Below are positions 1-10,231 of a stretch of 20,764 nt of DNA, piece by piece. The translations under genes and the position numbers were made by a program. Position 1 is the first letter of the stretch. Each line of letters starts with the position of its first letter. The notes beneath the pieces are model-generated. The model worked only from the letters and a program-made list of their open reading frames with translations, was not told where the DNA came from and ran no database searches. This DNA is from Neolentinus lepideus HHB14362 ss-1 (lineage: Eukaryota; Basidiomycota; Agaricomycetes; Gloeophyllales; Gloeophyllaceae): contig KV425558.1 of NCBI GenBank assembly GCA_001632425.1, positions 495,561 through 516,324 on the forward strand, written 5' to 3'.

Positions 1-122
1 CAGCCCGGGGCATTAATACATTACGCTTAAAACATTACTGGGTATTGCATAAGGGTTTGTTAAAATATTAGACATGTAATACATTATTATTACAGAACCG
101 GCTGCTCTGCTGACCACCAAGC

Positions 123-3097
123 CTACGCTGAACCCGCCGATGGCCCATCATCTACCTTGCCATAGTCCTCATCATCCTCCTTGCCGTTCACCTCCTCCTC
201 GTCGGTCTCACCCTCTGATTCCGCGGCAGCAGCAGCACTCGGCTTTGAAGACGAGGCCACCTTCGCAATTGAACCAGATGCAGTTGGTTGAGCCAGCGCC
301 TTGTAGAAGGGTTGCGGCGGCGGCTGTGCCCTTGCTGAAGTCAAAGTGGACCCCCTAGGAAGGTCAGGAAGTCAGGCTTGCACCGTCAGCCTCTCAAAGC
401 CTGCCTTCTGTGTCGCTGCTATGTCTTGTACCATACCATGGAGGTCTTCAAGCAACCAGTGCATGTTGGCCATATCGCACTCCAAGTGCATGATGCGAGG
501 GTCAAGGTAGGGAGGTGACATCGACGTCATCCGGACTAGGAAAAGTGAGACATGAGCTAAGTCACCACGCACATCGGAAAGAGAGTGATTTACAGCTGGA
601 GCTCGAGGAGGAACTGCTTTGGGTGCATGAGATCACCAGCGCAGTCCCGGTGCTAGTCGTGTCATCAACGTCAGACACCAGATGGGATCACTTGTGCACA
701 GGCTGAGCAAGGGGCGACGGTGGCAACAGAACCACCGTGACCTTTGCGGCGGGCCTCGATGGCGGCACTGTAAACCGATTAGCATCTAGGCAGCAAGCAA
801 CGGAGCTAGGGACGTACTGGGTTGTGGGACAAAACACTTGCACTTCACCTTGGAGCCTTGGAGGTGTGGCAGTTCTGGCATGCATGCACCGTGCCACCAC
901 CGACCCTAACTAGGCATTGGCAGCCCTCTTTGACGCATCGCGCACACTGAAGTGGACCAAGTCAGTCCATCTCCTAAGCTTCTGAAGACAAAGTGACATA
1001 CCCTCGATGCACCGTCAGCTGGTTCCCACTGTGTCCAAGCAACTCGGGACCACATTGACAGGCTACAACACACAACAACCACCAAAAACACCTAGAAAAT
1101 GCAGAGGGAACTCCGTCTAATAGTGTCAGTAGTCAAAGGGCAGAAGGGTAAAGCTCAGGGGAGGTGAGGGAAGCAAAACAGAACACTAAATAGCACCGTA
1201 TATCTCTTGTGAGTAGACCCGGACGCCCCGCAACACTCCTAACTCTCTAACTCCCTCGCTGTGCACGTCTCGGCACCGACTCAGCGTGTCTCGGAGGGTT
1301 CTCGGAGCCGGGCTAGACCAGCTGTCCTTTTGAGGGACTCGGACAATGATCAGATGATAGTTTGACAGGTTCCTCCACGTCGGAGGACTTCGAGGGCGCA
1401 ATAAGATGGAATGCCAGTGCAGAAGATGCAGGTAGAACACAATGGAGTCGATAAACATGGATATAAATGCTAGACCTCACGCTGAGGTCTACTTAGAACG
1501 CAGTTCGGATGCAATGAGACTTTGAGATGTGAGCTGTGGGGTAAAATTCGCTGCTCGAAAATGAAAATACAGGACACCTAAAGTACTAAGTGACCCAAAG
1601 TCTAAGAAACTGCTAAGTCCGAGACAGCCTAACGCTCCATGCATCTACAATCAGAAAATACAACCAAAAACACGCCGCCGAGTCTCGCTAAACTCCCAAG
1701 CCGCTCACCAATCGTCCGCTGCATACCGCTCTCATTCCGAAGCACTCTAGGTAGGTCAGGAACTGCCGCCTCAGGGAAGATCCTTCCATCTTGAGCCCGT
1801 ACGGCGCATCAGTGCATTTTGACGACTCGTGCTTGATGATAATCGACTCGGACTTCATAAGGAGGGCTGACCGAGTGTTGCGACGGCACCAGACCCAAAG
1901 CGGGGGCCCACGGCATCCTATCATTCAATGACCAATGAATGCTGAGGTATTGCGAGGTCAAACGGAAGGTAAGGTCAGCTGGCTTGCGTCAGAAAGGCTG
2001 ATATGAGTGACTCAGCATATATCGGCGCTTGAGAGATGCACCAAGTGCTACCATTCGTCACCGTGGGGTGAGTAGGCTGAGTTCCAGAGGTTCCAAGGAT
2101 CGTCGTGTCATATGAAAGGGGCAGGGCGTTGAGTCAGCGTCGCCGATGCCATCGGTTCCATCGTCCGAATGCATAAGCAACATTCGACAACCTCAGAGTA
2201 TCCTGAGTCATCTAATCGAGTCCATTTGATAGCACTGGTAGGCATGCAGCGCGGCGAAGTGTCCAGCACTCGGTGGTGACATCAGTGGCCAGGGGTGCAC
2301 ATCCTCGTGGATCACCGATGTATTGAGTTGTAGCTCGGTGAATGCTCAGCGATATGTCAGTGGTCTCAGTGCTTTCTGCACCGTGTTGAACATGCTGAAA
2401 ACACGTTTTCAGAGGTTAGCGATGCTGGAGGCCTATCAACGTCTCCATCTTTGGCAGTTCCACTGGCCTTCTATCAACTCTCGGTGACTCAACCCTCTTC
2501 ATATCAACCTTCAGCAACTCCAGTTGGACCCTCCCCGATCTTTTGACCTTCATCAGCGGGATCTCCATGTATGGCGTCAGATGCAGGTGGACTGTCACCA
2601 CATCAGAAGTGCCACCAGAGGAGCAAGTGGGCTTCGCTACTGGTCTCGGCATAGGACGAGGCTTGGTCGCAGCAGTAGCAGACGCTGAAGAGTGAGACGG
2701 CGTGACTAGAGAGAGGGTTAGGATGGTCGTATATCATGGTAAAACCAGGACTCACCAGGAGGAGGAGGATCAGCGACCACAGAATGCACTGGATCCAGGA
2801 TGGGCATGTTAAGGATGGCCTCAGCCATGAGGTCTGAGTTTAGGTTCTGCTCAAATAGGCAGTGGATAAGCTGCAGGTGGGCACACTGCTGACTCAGCAT
2901 CATGGTGGAAATGTACCCGATCTAGGAGACGCTGGTGTTATCAGGAACTAGAGACTTGGAGCATAGCGACTTACTGCAGTAGGAATGAGGTCCATGCTGA
3001 CAGCGAATAGGGCAGCATTGCGATCAGGGATGGCCATGACCTCCTCAATGGTGGCGACAAGTTTGGCCCAAGTACAACGAGGAGGGGGAGAAGCCAT
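123..3097 (-). pseudogene. TE-associated cysteine-cluster gene, split by an inserted LTR
   Basis: The start ATG is at 3097. Exon 1 (3097-2975, 41 codons) begins MASPPPRCTWAKL. Intron 1 (2974-2922, GTAAGT...CTAG), exon 2 (2921-2756), intron 2 (2755-2706, GTGAGT...CTAG) and exon 3 (from 2705) follow in phase. Exon 3 is cut at 2439 by an LTR and resumes at 1051; removing the LTR plus one 4-bp duplication gives an open junction (METWSRVAW). A third intron (1001-947, GTATGT...TTCAG) leads to a cysteine cluster, CARCVKEGCQC then CQNC (from 946), resembling the CxxC clusters of TE-linked fungal proteins. After the cluster the frame is unclear because of stops or an indel near 855. Recognisable 3' pieces remain: an amphipathic segment (572-372) and an acidic Glu/Asp-rich tail ending at the TAG at 123. 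Function is unknown; nucleic-acid binding is only an inference from the cluster. The gene lies antisense to the LTR at 3179. Confidence 0.6.
1056..2438 (-). mobile_element. Solo LTR, 1,383 bp, inside the cysteine-cluster gene
   Basis: The unit has canonical TG...CA ends (+ strand TGACAGGCTACAA ... GGCCTATCA) with imperfect inverted termini (TGACAGG / TGATAGG). It is flanked by ACAT (1052-1055) and ACGT (2439-2442). These read as a 4-bp target duplication with one CpG-to-CpA change. Removing the unit and one duplication restores the host gene frame. It is an inverted copy of the LTR at 3179-4561 along its whole length and has exactly the same length. Sense orientation is taken as minus from comparison with the other copy, which has a polypurine tract next to its TGATAGG end. 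It keeps many CpGs that the other copy has lost, so it is probably the younger of the two. No internal retroelement sequence adjoins it. Confidence 0.75.
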
Positions 3098-3169
3098 ACT
3101 GAAATCTGATGAGTAAAGCGAGAGGGAGGTGATGAAGATGATGACTGAGGATGGTCAGGATTTAAGTAT

Positions 3170-3178
3170 GGGGGAGGA
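3170..3178 (+). other. Polypurine tract before the 3' LTR
   Basis: GGGGGAGGA abuts the TGATAGGCC terminus of the LTR at 3179. A purine run directly before the LTR is the usual plus-strand primer site of an LTR retroelement. It marks 3179-4561 as a 3' LTR in + orientation, with the element interior to its left. Confidence 0.55.
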
Positions 3179-4561
3179 TGATAGGCCTCCAGCATTGCTA
3201 GCCTCTGAAAACACATTTTCGGTGTGTTCGAAATGGTGTGGAAAGCGCTGAGACCACTGACGTATCTCCAAGAGTTCACCAAGCTATGACTCAATACATT
3301 GGTGATCCCCGAGGACGCGCACCTCCAGACACTGATATCACCACCAAATGTTAGACACTTCACCATGCCGCATGCCTGCCGGTGCAATAGAGTGGACTCT
3401 ATTTGATGACTCAGGATACTCTGAGGTTGTCAAATGCAGCTTATGTGCTTGGACGATGGAACCAATGGCATCGGCGACACTTACTCAATGCCATACCCCT
3501 TCCATATGACGCGACAATCCTTGGAACCTCCAGAACTCAGTCTACCAACATGACGGCGACGAATGGCAGCACTCGGTGCATCTATCAAGTGCTGATACAC
3601 GCTGAGTCACTCATATTGGCCTTCCTGATGCATACCAGCTGATCTTACCTTCCATTTGACCTCGCAATACCTCAGCATTCATTGGCCACCACACGTCAGG
3701 ATGCTGTGGGCCTCTTGTTCCATTCTGGCACCATCACAACACTTGGTCATCCCTCCTTATGAAGTCCAAGTCAAATATCATCAAGCACGAGTCATCAAAT
3801 TGCGCCGATGCACCGTACAGACTTAAGATGGAAGAATCATCCCTAAGGCGGTGGTTCCTGATCCACCTAGAGTGTTTTGGAATGAGAATGGTATGCGGCG
3901 GATGATTGGCGAGCAGCTTGGGAGCTTAGTGAGGCTCGGTGGCGCATTTTTAGTTGTATTTTCTGATTGTAGATGCATGGAGCATAGGATATCTCAGACT
4001 TAGCAGTTTCTTAGACGTCGGGGTCACTTAGTACTTAAGGCATCCTGTATTTTCATCTCCAGCAGCAAATTTTACCTCACAGTTCACATCTCAAAGCCTC
4101 CTTGCATCTGAAATTGTGTTCTAAGATGACCTCAGCATGAGGTCTTGCATTTATCTCTGCATTTATCATCACCATTGCATTCTCCCTATGTCTTCTGCAC
4201 CAGCCTTCCATCTTACTGCATCCTCGAAGTCCTCTGAAGTGGAGGAACCTGTCAAACTATCATCCGATTACTGTCCGAGTCCCCCAAAAGGACAGCTGGT
4301 CTAGCCTGGCTCCAAAAACCCTCCAAGAAGCACTGAGTCAGTGCCAAGATGCATAGAGCAAGGGTTTTAGAGAGTTAGGAGTGTTATAGAGCATCCAGGT
4401 CTACTCACAAGAGACATACAGTGCCATTCATTGTTCTGTTTTGCCTCCCTCACCTCCCCCGAGCTTTACCTTTCTGCCCTTCAACTACTGACACTATTAG
4501 ATGGAGTTCCCTCTGCATTTTCTAGGTGTTTTTGGTGGTTGTTGTGTGTTGTAGCCTGTCA
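3179..4561 (+). mobile_element. LTR, 1,383 bp, probable 3' LTR of an older element
   Basis: It begins TGATAGGCCTCC and ends GTTGTAGCCTGTCA. It matches 1056-2438 in inverted orientation from end to end; by eye the two are clearly homologous but substantially diverged. No 4-bp duplication brackets it (AGGA left, CCAC right), and a polypurine tract precedes it, so it reads as the right-hand LTR of an element whose interior lies to the left and whose 5' LTR is outside the window. Many positions that are CpG in the other copy are TpG or CpA here. Short open frames inside it are incidental. A solo LTR with an eroded duplication is the alternative. Confidence 0.7.
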
Positions 4562-5405
4562 CCACTGCCAGTGCTCTCCTTGGCCTATTGAACACACAGA
4601 TTCTATTGTCCAGATAGACATGGATGCAGTGAGATGGAGTGTATACTCCATAGCCTTTGTCTGCATAAATATCAATGGTCCAGTGTGGCGTTGTGTCACC
4701 GCCGGATGTGTGCAAGTCTTGCCTGCATTACTGACATCAGTTGAAATGAACGGCATGTAGAAGCTGCACATACATGAGAACAGCTCCGGTAGGCTGTTTA
4801 CCAAGGCCCGCTGCAATTTCATTATGCTTGGAGTTAATGGTTCCTAGAATATATTTCTGCAGGTCACTTCGGTATGCTACTTTTTCCATGGATGAAAGTA
4901 AGCTGTGCAGTGTGGCAAGCAGTACAGACATGGTGATATATCAGATAGCTATTGAGAGGCAGTTGAAAGGATTGCCATTGATGCTTCTGTACTAACCTAG
5001 AAATGATATTTTATACCTGCGCAGATGTAGTGTGGTGTCTCAGGTCATTGAGCCAGTTCCAGTTTGTCGATGCATCTGACTGAATCCACTCACTGACTGA
5101 TTCAGAGTGCAAATACTGCACAGCAAAACAAATACACAGGTGACAGAAAGCAATGCAGGAGGCACTACAAGCTACAACATGCTGCCCGCTGGACAGAAAA
5201 TGGAAGAAGAAGGAAGTGCTGGACAGCCTGTCATCGTCAAATGTCAGTGTCCCTGGCATGCAAGAGCATAAACGCCACATCACAGAATGGAGATCAAATC
5301 CATGGGCGGCAAGTGTAAAGGCGCATTCAATTCTGTCCAAGAGTAGCATCTAAGCGCTCGAAGGGAGTACTGAATGAACTCTAGTGTCTATCTTTGAATG
5401 CGCAA
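4562..5405. other. 844 bp with no supported gene
   Basis: This is the flank to the right of the LTR. Short open frames occur on both strands, the longest being a 112-codon frame at 5349-5011 on the minus strand, but none has a recognisable motif or convincing splice structure. A minus-strand stretch around 4715-4580 has a protein-like composition and may be a worn gene fragment. The stretch is AT-leaning and poor in CpG. Confidence 0.4.
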
Positions 5406-6428
5406 TCACCACGATTCCATCCTACTAAGCCCGATACTTGTGGGTGTGGTGCACTGGCGATGATAGTGATTCCCGGACAAGATCTGTGGTGGAAAAATTC
5501 ATTAGCATATGAGTTTTCTGATATGATGGCATGTAAGATTCATACTTTAGTTTCTCTCATTTCTCCTTCAGGGGTGCCATGGCACTCACATCCAATCACA
5601 CCTCTATTGCAGGCAGTAGGATAGGATGCAATGACCCCAAACGGCAATATCAGTTTAGCTTCAACTTAAATTCTCTGTAAGCAGAAAGAGACAAGACCCA
5701 GGGAAGTGGAGTTGAGTAAGTGGAGTTGAGTATGTAGGCAGTGATAAGGATGTGACTGGCATGGAGGTCGAGAAGGTTAATGTGATTGTAGAGTAGTGTG
5801 TTATCACTACCCCTCCTACCATAAGGATGACAGAGAGTCAAAGCCATAGTTAGATAGGTGCATATGATTGAGGCCTTGGGATCCATGACCAACACCTGGC
5901 GAACAGCCAGGTTAGCATTGAAAGAGAGTACACATGATTCTCTGTCCAAAGAGTTGCGTGGTTGATACGGATGTCAGGAGTTACATGTTTAGCACAATTG
6001 ATCATACATACCAAGAAAATGACCATGGGGAAATTTAGTGATGGTGCGTCATCCTTGGTGTGTTCTGGATTATATGAAAAAGGAGTGTGGTGCCTGGGAA
6101 TATGTAACAATCATTTGACAGGGTGCACAGAGATTCTCACATCCACTGAGCACATCTTTGTGACAGGTTAAAGGTGGGAAATTTGGGCTATCATGCAACC
6201 AATTGGAGACCATAGATAGCAGTGTCTGAGAGTGCTAGAAAGAGAGACCATTACTTGCCTGAGCACCCATGAAGGAAAGGAGAGGGATATTGGAGGACAA
6301 CATGCATGGAACCATCCAAAGACAGATTTGGGGAAGAACAAGTGGAACATTGTAGAGCATCAGCAGCAGGTGGTGGGTGCAGTCAAGATAGCTTCATGAG
6401 GGTGCATGAGTTGGGATGCACTATTCAT
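5406..6428 (-). pseudogene. Unrecognised spliced gene, left member of an inverted pair
   Basis: The start is ATG at 6428 (MNSASQLMHPHEAIL). Exon 1 runs to 6255, where CAA is followed by GTAATG, the same place as the donor in the right-hand copy. An exon around 6100-6010 carries PEHTKDDAPSLNFP, followed by GTATGT. A further exon (about 5949-5720) contains SLDR, YLTMAL, GSDNTLLYNHINLLDLHAS and ITAYILN. Beyond about 5720 the two copies differ. On this side an exon with GVIGCECHGTPEGEMRETK joins across a 62-bp intron (5545-5484, GTATGA...CACAG) to ILSGNHYHRQC and stops at TGA 5408-5406. Exon 1 has an early TGA that looks like a 1-bp loss relative to the other copy, so it is probably non-functional. 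I do not recognise the family. Evidence for coding is the conservation of protein-like motifs and the donor position between diverged copies. Confidence 0.45.
5705..5732. repeat. 14-bp perfect tandem duplication
   Basis: AGTGGAGTTGAGTA occurs twice back to back (5705-5718 and 5719-5732), exactly where the left arm of the inverted duplication loses homology with the right arm. It could mark a repair or recombination junction. Confidence 0.9.
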
Positions 6429-7612
6429 ATTACAAGTAATAAATATGAAATGGCAGGGGAGTACTATATTATTTGCAGCTAGGTATCTGCAGCTGATGAT
6501 CATCTTGGTCATCGAGTACAGTCTGATACACATGAGCTGATCACAATATTCTTGTCTTGCCAGATACAGTGTGCTGCCACATGGGGCAGTTTCTGTGTGT
6601 GATGTTGCAGCCTGTCACAGTCACATTCATTGTGCTCATACTCGACCGAGATGATCATCGCCAAATTCCTAGCTATCAAACATATGCTATTGCATGCAGC
6701 CACACCCTGCCTATTCATTTTTATTACTCACAGCATGAACAGTACTAGTGCGTTCTGATTCGTGCTGCCTCATGAAGCTCTCTTGATTGTGCCCGCACCT
6801 CCTCCTGCTGATTCTCTATCGTGTTCTACCCATTCTTCGATGACTTCATCCTGTAGTTCTGGTATCATCCTCCAATATTCTCCTCCCATACCTTTTATAG
6901 CCCTTAGGCAAGTAGTGCTACTTCTTTGTAGCACTCTCAGATGATGTCATCGATGGAGGATTCTTTGGCCTGTACATGAGTCCAGCAACACTTCTGAGTA
7001 GGTTTTTAATTGTATACATATCTTTTTGACAGTAAAAATACATTTACCAGCATCGAACACTATTATCTGGACGTTATTTCATGGCCTGTTATTTCCATCT
7101 TCAACCAGTTGCATAATAGCACTGTCTTCCCCCCTTTAACCTGTCATGAAGATGTGATTGGTGAATGTAGGCACATATATCCTTCCCTTCCAACCTTTGT
7201 CATATGTAATTATTCTGCATAGGCACTGTGATTGTCTCCTTTTCATGGGATCCAGAACATGTTAAGGACAACGTGCCAACACTAAATTTCCCATCGTTGT
7301 TTCTTTGGTATGTACAATCAATTGTTTTGAAGATGTAACTCTGCTGACACCCCCCTTGACACTCGTCTCAGCGACCAAACTCTCTGGACAGAAAGCCATT
7401 TATACTTTCTTCTGATGCCAATCTGGCTATCCATCATGCACTGGTCATGAATTCTAAGGCCAAAGTGATATGCACTGATCTCACTATGGCTCTGATCCTC
7501 CGTCATCCTGATCGTAGGCAGGATAGTGATAACACTCTACTCTATGAGCAGATCCACCTTTCAGACCTCCACGCTGTCCGCATCATCATTGCTGCCTATA
7601 TACTCAATGCCG
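5720..7612. repeat. Large inverted duplication with about 0.8-1.0 kb arms
   Basis: The left arm (about 5720-6520) matches the reverse complement of the right arm (about 6640-7612), with a unique centre of about 120 bp. Matching blocks include the gatgatcatc segment near each inner edge, the cctcatgaagct block, the cctttaacctgtca block, the ctaaatttcccat/tttcttggtatgta block and the agtgataacac block near the outer edge. The arms differ in length through several indels and are clearly diverged. Each arm contains the 5' part of one gene copy, so the two genes face away from each other. Confidence 0.75.
6429..6734. promoter_or_regulatory. 306-bp shared upstream region of the divergent pair
   Basis: This lies between the two ATGs (6428 on minus, 6735 on plus) and spans the centre of the inverted duplication. 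If the genes were ever expressed, this would hold both promoters. I see no confident TATA element or named operator. The central 6521-6639 portion is not duplicated. Confidence 0.35.
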
Positions 7613-8067
7613 CTTCTTCTCATTCTTATATTGAAGTCTCCGAGATGCATGGTAGTCTGCAGTGCATCACATTCCAGGGACCGTCGGCTGATCTCAGCAC
7701 TGTTTTTATGCTTCCAGATGAAGAGATTTGCCATACACATCGCCATCATGTGGACTTTGATTTCATGGCTCTAACATGGGACTACTGCCAGACATACCAA
7801 TTCTTTTGTTGGAAGAACTGGGTTGCGAGCAATGTTCCTCCCAGGGCCCTAGTTGCGGGTGATGTTGTGATGGGTGAAACAGATGGATTTGCATGAAGGA
7901 ATGGTCTACTACAACCATTCTACAACATAGAGCAGATTCCAGATGATGTTGATCATCATATTCGTTTGGTCCAATGACCATGTCCTATGGTCTCTCTGAC
8001 ATCATCCCAGACTTTCTCAGTTCAGGTGATTGAGGACTTGACACTGTTGGTAGATTTTGCTACCTAG
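6735..8067 (+). pseudogene. Unrecognised spliced gene, right member of an inverted pair
   Basis: The start is ATG at 6735 (MNSTSAF, then an in-frame TGA at 6756, then FVLPHEALLIVPAPPP). Exon 1 ends at 6911 (LRQ) before GTAGTG, the same place as in the left copy. An exon near 7229-7303 holds DPEHVKDNVPTLNFP and ends before GTATGT; CTCAG at about 7368 is the likely acceptor. The last long frame contains SSDANLAIHHALVM, SDNTLLYEQIHLSDLHAV and GETDGFA. It continues through TGA at 7894 (RNGLLQPFYNIEQIPDDVD) and TGA at 7975 to a TAG at 8065-8067. All three TGAs fit CGA-to-TGA. The frame across the 7304 intron does not close cleanly in my reading. Family and function are not recognised. Its last 450 bp have no counterpart in the left copy. 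Confidence 0.45.
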
Positions 8068-8755
8068 AGAAAAATATCCAAACCAGCTGGATATCCCAGG
8101 CAACAGAATCCTATAAGAGATTGCTGGACTTGTCTTTGGTCGAGCAGCTCCCTTGTGTCATGGGCAAAAAGGAACTATTTGCAGTATGCTTCCCAGAAAA
8201 ATAAACAAAAATAATAGCTGACTACCAGAGTCTAGCTGAGAGTGGTTATAAAGCAGAGTGTGAAGTCCAGAGTGCAGACTTCCAGATAATCTCAATCAAG
8301 AGTACTTTCCCTCACAGTAGAGAGTTCAGACACTTGACAAGAATAGATTGCAAACTGGTACAGCTACCAAGAGTGCTACTTGAGAAGGGATATGAATGAG
8401 ATAGTTGATTGTCTTCTCCAAAAAGATCTCTCTCCCTGGCTACAAAATTCCTCTCCCTTTTATACCTTTCCAGTTCAAACTCCTCTTGAATTCTCCTCTG
8501 CTGAGTTTGAATGCAAGAACAATAAGAAAGCACAAGAAAGGAAAGTAACTATGGTAACTACAAGAATGACTCAGCTCCTCCTACTTGACTCAGAACAAGT
8601 CATTCATGAGTAAGCAAGTGAGTCAGCGGCTGCCAACTACGTGACAAACTATCCCAGTAAGGAAACAGTCTGAGTAATCAGCAACAAGGAAAACAATAGT
8701 GCGAGAACAGCTAATCCAAAAAAGATACAAAGTCCATATTGACATGGCAACTGTA
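8068..8755. other. 688 bp with no supported gene
   Basis: The stretch is AT-leaning and contains a 77-codon open frame (8380-8613) without recognisable motifs and with low-complexity 3' sequence. A TGTTGGTAG at 8045 was considered as an LTR start but no matching end or target duplication was found. I see nothing else here. Confidence 0.5.
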
Positions 8756-8980
8756 TCATGCTCCCTGCTCTTGCTGGATTTGAGACCTTGCTTCATCAGC
8801 CTTCCTCAACTTCTCTCACGCTTCTTCAAAGGTAAGAGGCAAGTAAATATTTTCCTCCTCCTTGCCTAACCAATTAAAGAATTTGTGGTCCCTTTCCATG
8901 TTCAGCATGCTCCTATACATCCCTGGGCTAATTGCTTTGCCCACAAATACTGCATAGACATGGTATCTGCCAGTGATATT
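8756..8980 (-). pseudogene. 3' fragment of an unrecognised gene
   Basis: The minus frame from about 8950 reads VFVGKAISPGMYRSMLN, then ERDHKFFNWLGKEEENIYLP, then a helical Lys/Glu-rich tail ending QQEQGA and TGA at 8758-8756. An internal TGA at 8818-8816 sits in an EEA-(R)-EKLRKADEAR helix and fits CGA-to-TGA at a CpG. The frame is closed upstream by TAA at 8983-8981. CAG acceptor-like sites near 8948 and 8965 suggest that the fragment is a terminal exon whose upstream exons are gone or displaced. It is not recognised. Its 5' edge faces the kinase-like pseudogene only about 50 bp away. Confidence 0.4.
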
Positions 8981-9034
8981 TTAGCTTGCAGCGTCTAGTG
9001 TGATTTTGCATTTGAACAAAATTCTCATCTGACA

Positions 9035-9926
9035 ATGCCACAAGGTGTGGGCACTTGTATGTGTCAGACATATACATGCAAAATTGTGACCATCGATAAT
9101 TGCTCCATGGATGTCTCATCCCCAGTTCTATGCGTGAAATTGTTTGATGACCGATTCCACAAGATGGAGCCTCCTGAGGATATGGATGATGAGGACCCAC
9201 CTTCTGTAGAAGAACTTCCTTGGTTGCTGCAATGATATCAAAGTGCCGAGGATGGCGTGAGATGCGAGGATATGGCATACAAGCAATTGTGTTTTATGCA
9301 AGGCACATTAATGCCATGGTACTTTGGTGCACACAAAGTGAATCATGCCAATACAACTGTGATGAGTTATTCAAACTGGTGACACAGTTCACTCTGCCTG
9401 ATGGGCATGAAGTCTATGGTGTCCTCATGGAACATGTACCCGGTATATCTCTGGGTCGAAGATATGGGGCTGATTTGAATATGCAGCAACAAATGGAGCT
9501 GGTAATAAATATGTTCTATCTGGCCTCTGATGACACTAAATGGGGGAACTGCAGGTACAAAGTGTGGGGATTGCCGTATGTGTTCTGGAGCTCACTGACA
9601 TATCACAACATGATTGGCATGAGGAACAGATTCTGGTTAATAACCATGAGTCTTGCACACATTGTGTTCTCATTGACTTTGCATCGGTCACTACCTCAGA
9701 ACATGTTGGAGACTTTCACAGCAATGACGATTTTGGTAGTGTTCTCAGTATACTTATCCATCACAATTCATGACTAGATCGCGAGTTGGTTTGGAACCAT
9801 TGGGGAGAGAGACAAGCTTGGGACACCGCCTTCAGGATCTTCAATGGCAATGGAGAGATGCAGAGCACCAAGGTTCCTGAAAATCCATACGAGTTCATGT
9901 GGAATGACAAGGGCCAGCCATATTAA
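9035..9926 (+). pseudogene. Fungal protein-kinase-like gene, decayed
   Basis: The modelled exons are 9035-9337, 9388-9501 and 9555-9926. Introns 9338-9387 (GTGAAT...CACAG, 50 bp) and 9502-9554 (GTAATA...TGCAG, 53 bp) both join in phase, giving 262 codons before the TAA at 9924. Kinase-fold landmarks in order: VLCVKLFDD (candidate ATP-binding Lys), a hinge-like YGVLMEHVPG, a catalytic-loop-like HDWHEEQILVN and a DFG-like LIDFAS. This order matches the atypical kinase-like proteins that are abundant in basidiomycetes, which often carry HxDWHxxQ/N and DFA motifs. Two in-frame TGAs, at 9233 (LLQ-*-YQS) and 9771 (HNS-*-LDRE), each fit CGA-to-TGA. An upstream exon is possible because the frame is open back to 8998, so the ATG at 9035 is the minimal start. 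Substrate unknown; whether it was ever catalytic is uncertain. Confidence 0.65.
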
Positions 9927-10231
9927 TGGTGGGTACTGTGTCAGTTCACATTTGGTGTACAAGTAGATCATTCAATGCTACCCAGCTCAAACAAAGCATG
10001 CTCATTCATGAATCTCATCCAAGACTAGCTGCATGTCTGACATCAGTGCCACACTTGTGAGACTGTGGACCCCACCAGCACGTCAAAAATGTGTCAAGTT
10101 CGTGCTGAACTCGGTGGGTGCATGTGGCATCACATGTGTAGTCTCCACCCAAGCACAGTATAAAGATGGCAGAAAATGGGCAGGCATCATGACTTAGCTC
10201 ATGCACCATCTAGACATCTATTTGATTCACT
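9927..10231. other. 305-bp convergent intergenic gap
   Basis: This lies between the 3' ends of the kinase-like pseudogene (+) and the MFS gene (-). It would contain both 3' untranslated regions. No hairpin, open frame or repeat stands out. Confidence 0.5.

Noticed and set aside
1056..4561. A large terminal-inverted-repeat DNA transposon
   Set aside because: Each arm by itself has TG...CA ends, the left one has its own 4-bp duplication and the right one a polypurine tract. Two inverted LTRs fit better.
8045..8700. A solo LTR beginning TGTTGGTAG
   Set aside because: No matching ...CA end with a target duplication was found, and the start overlaps the end of an open frame.
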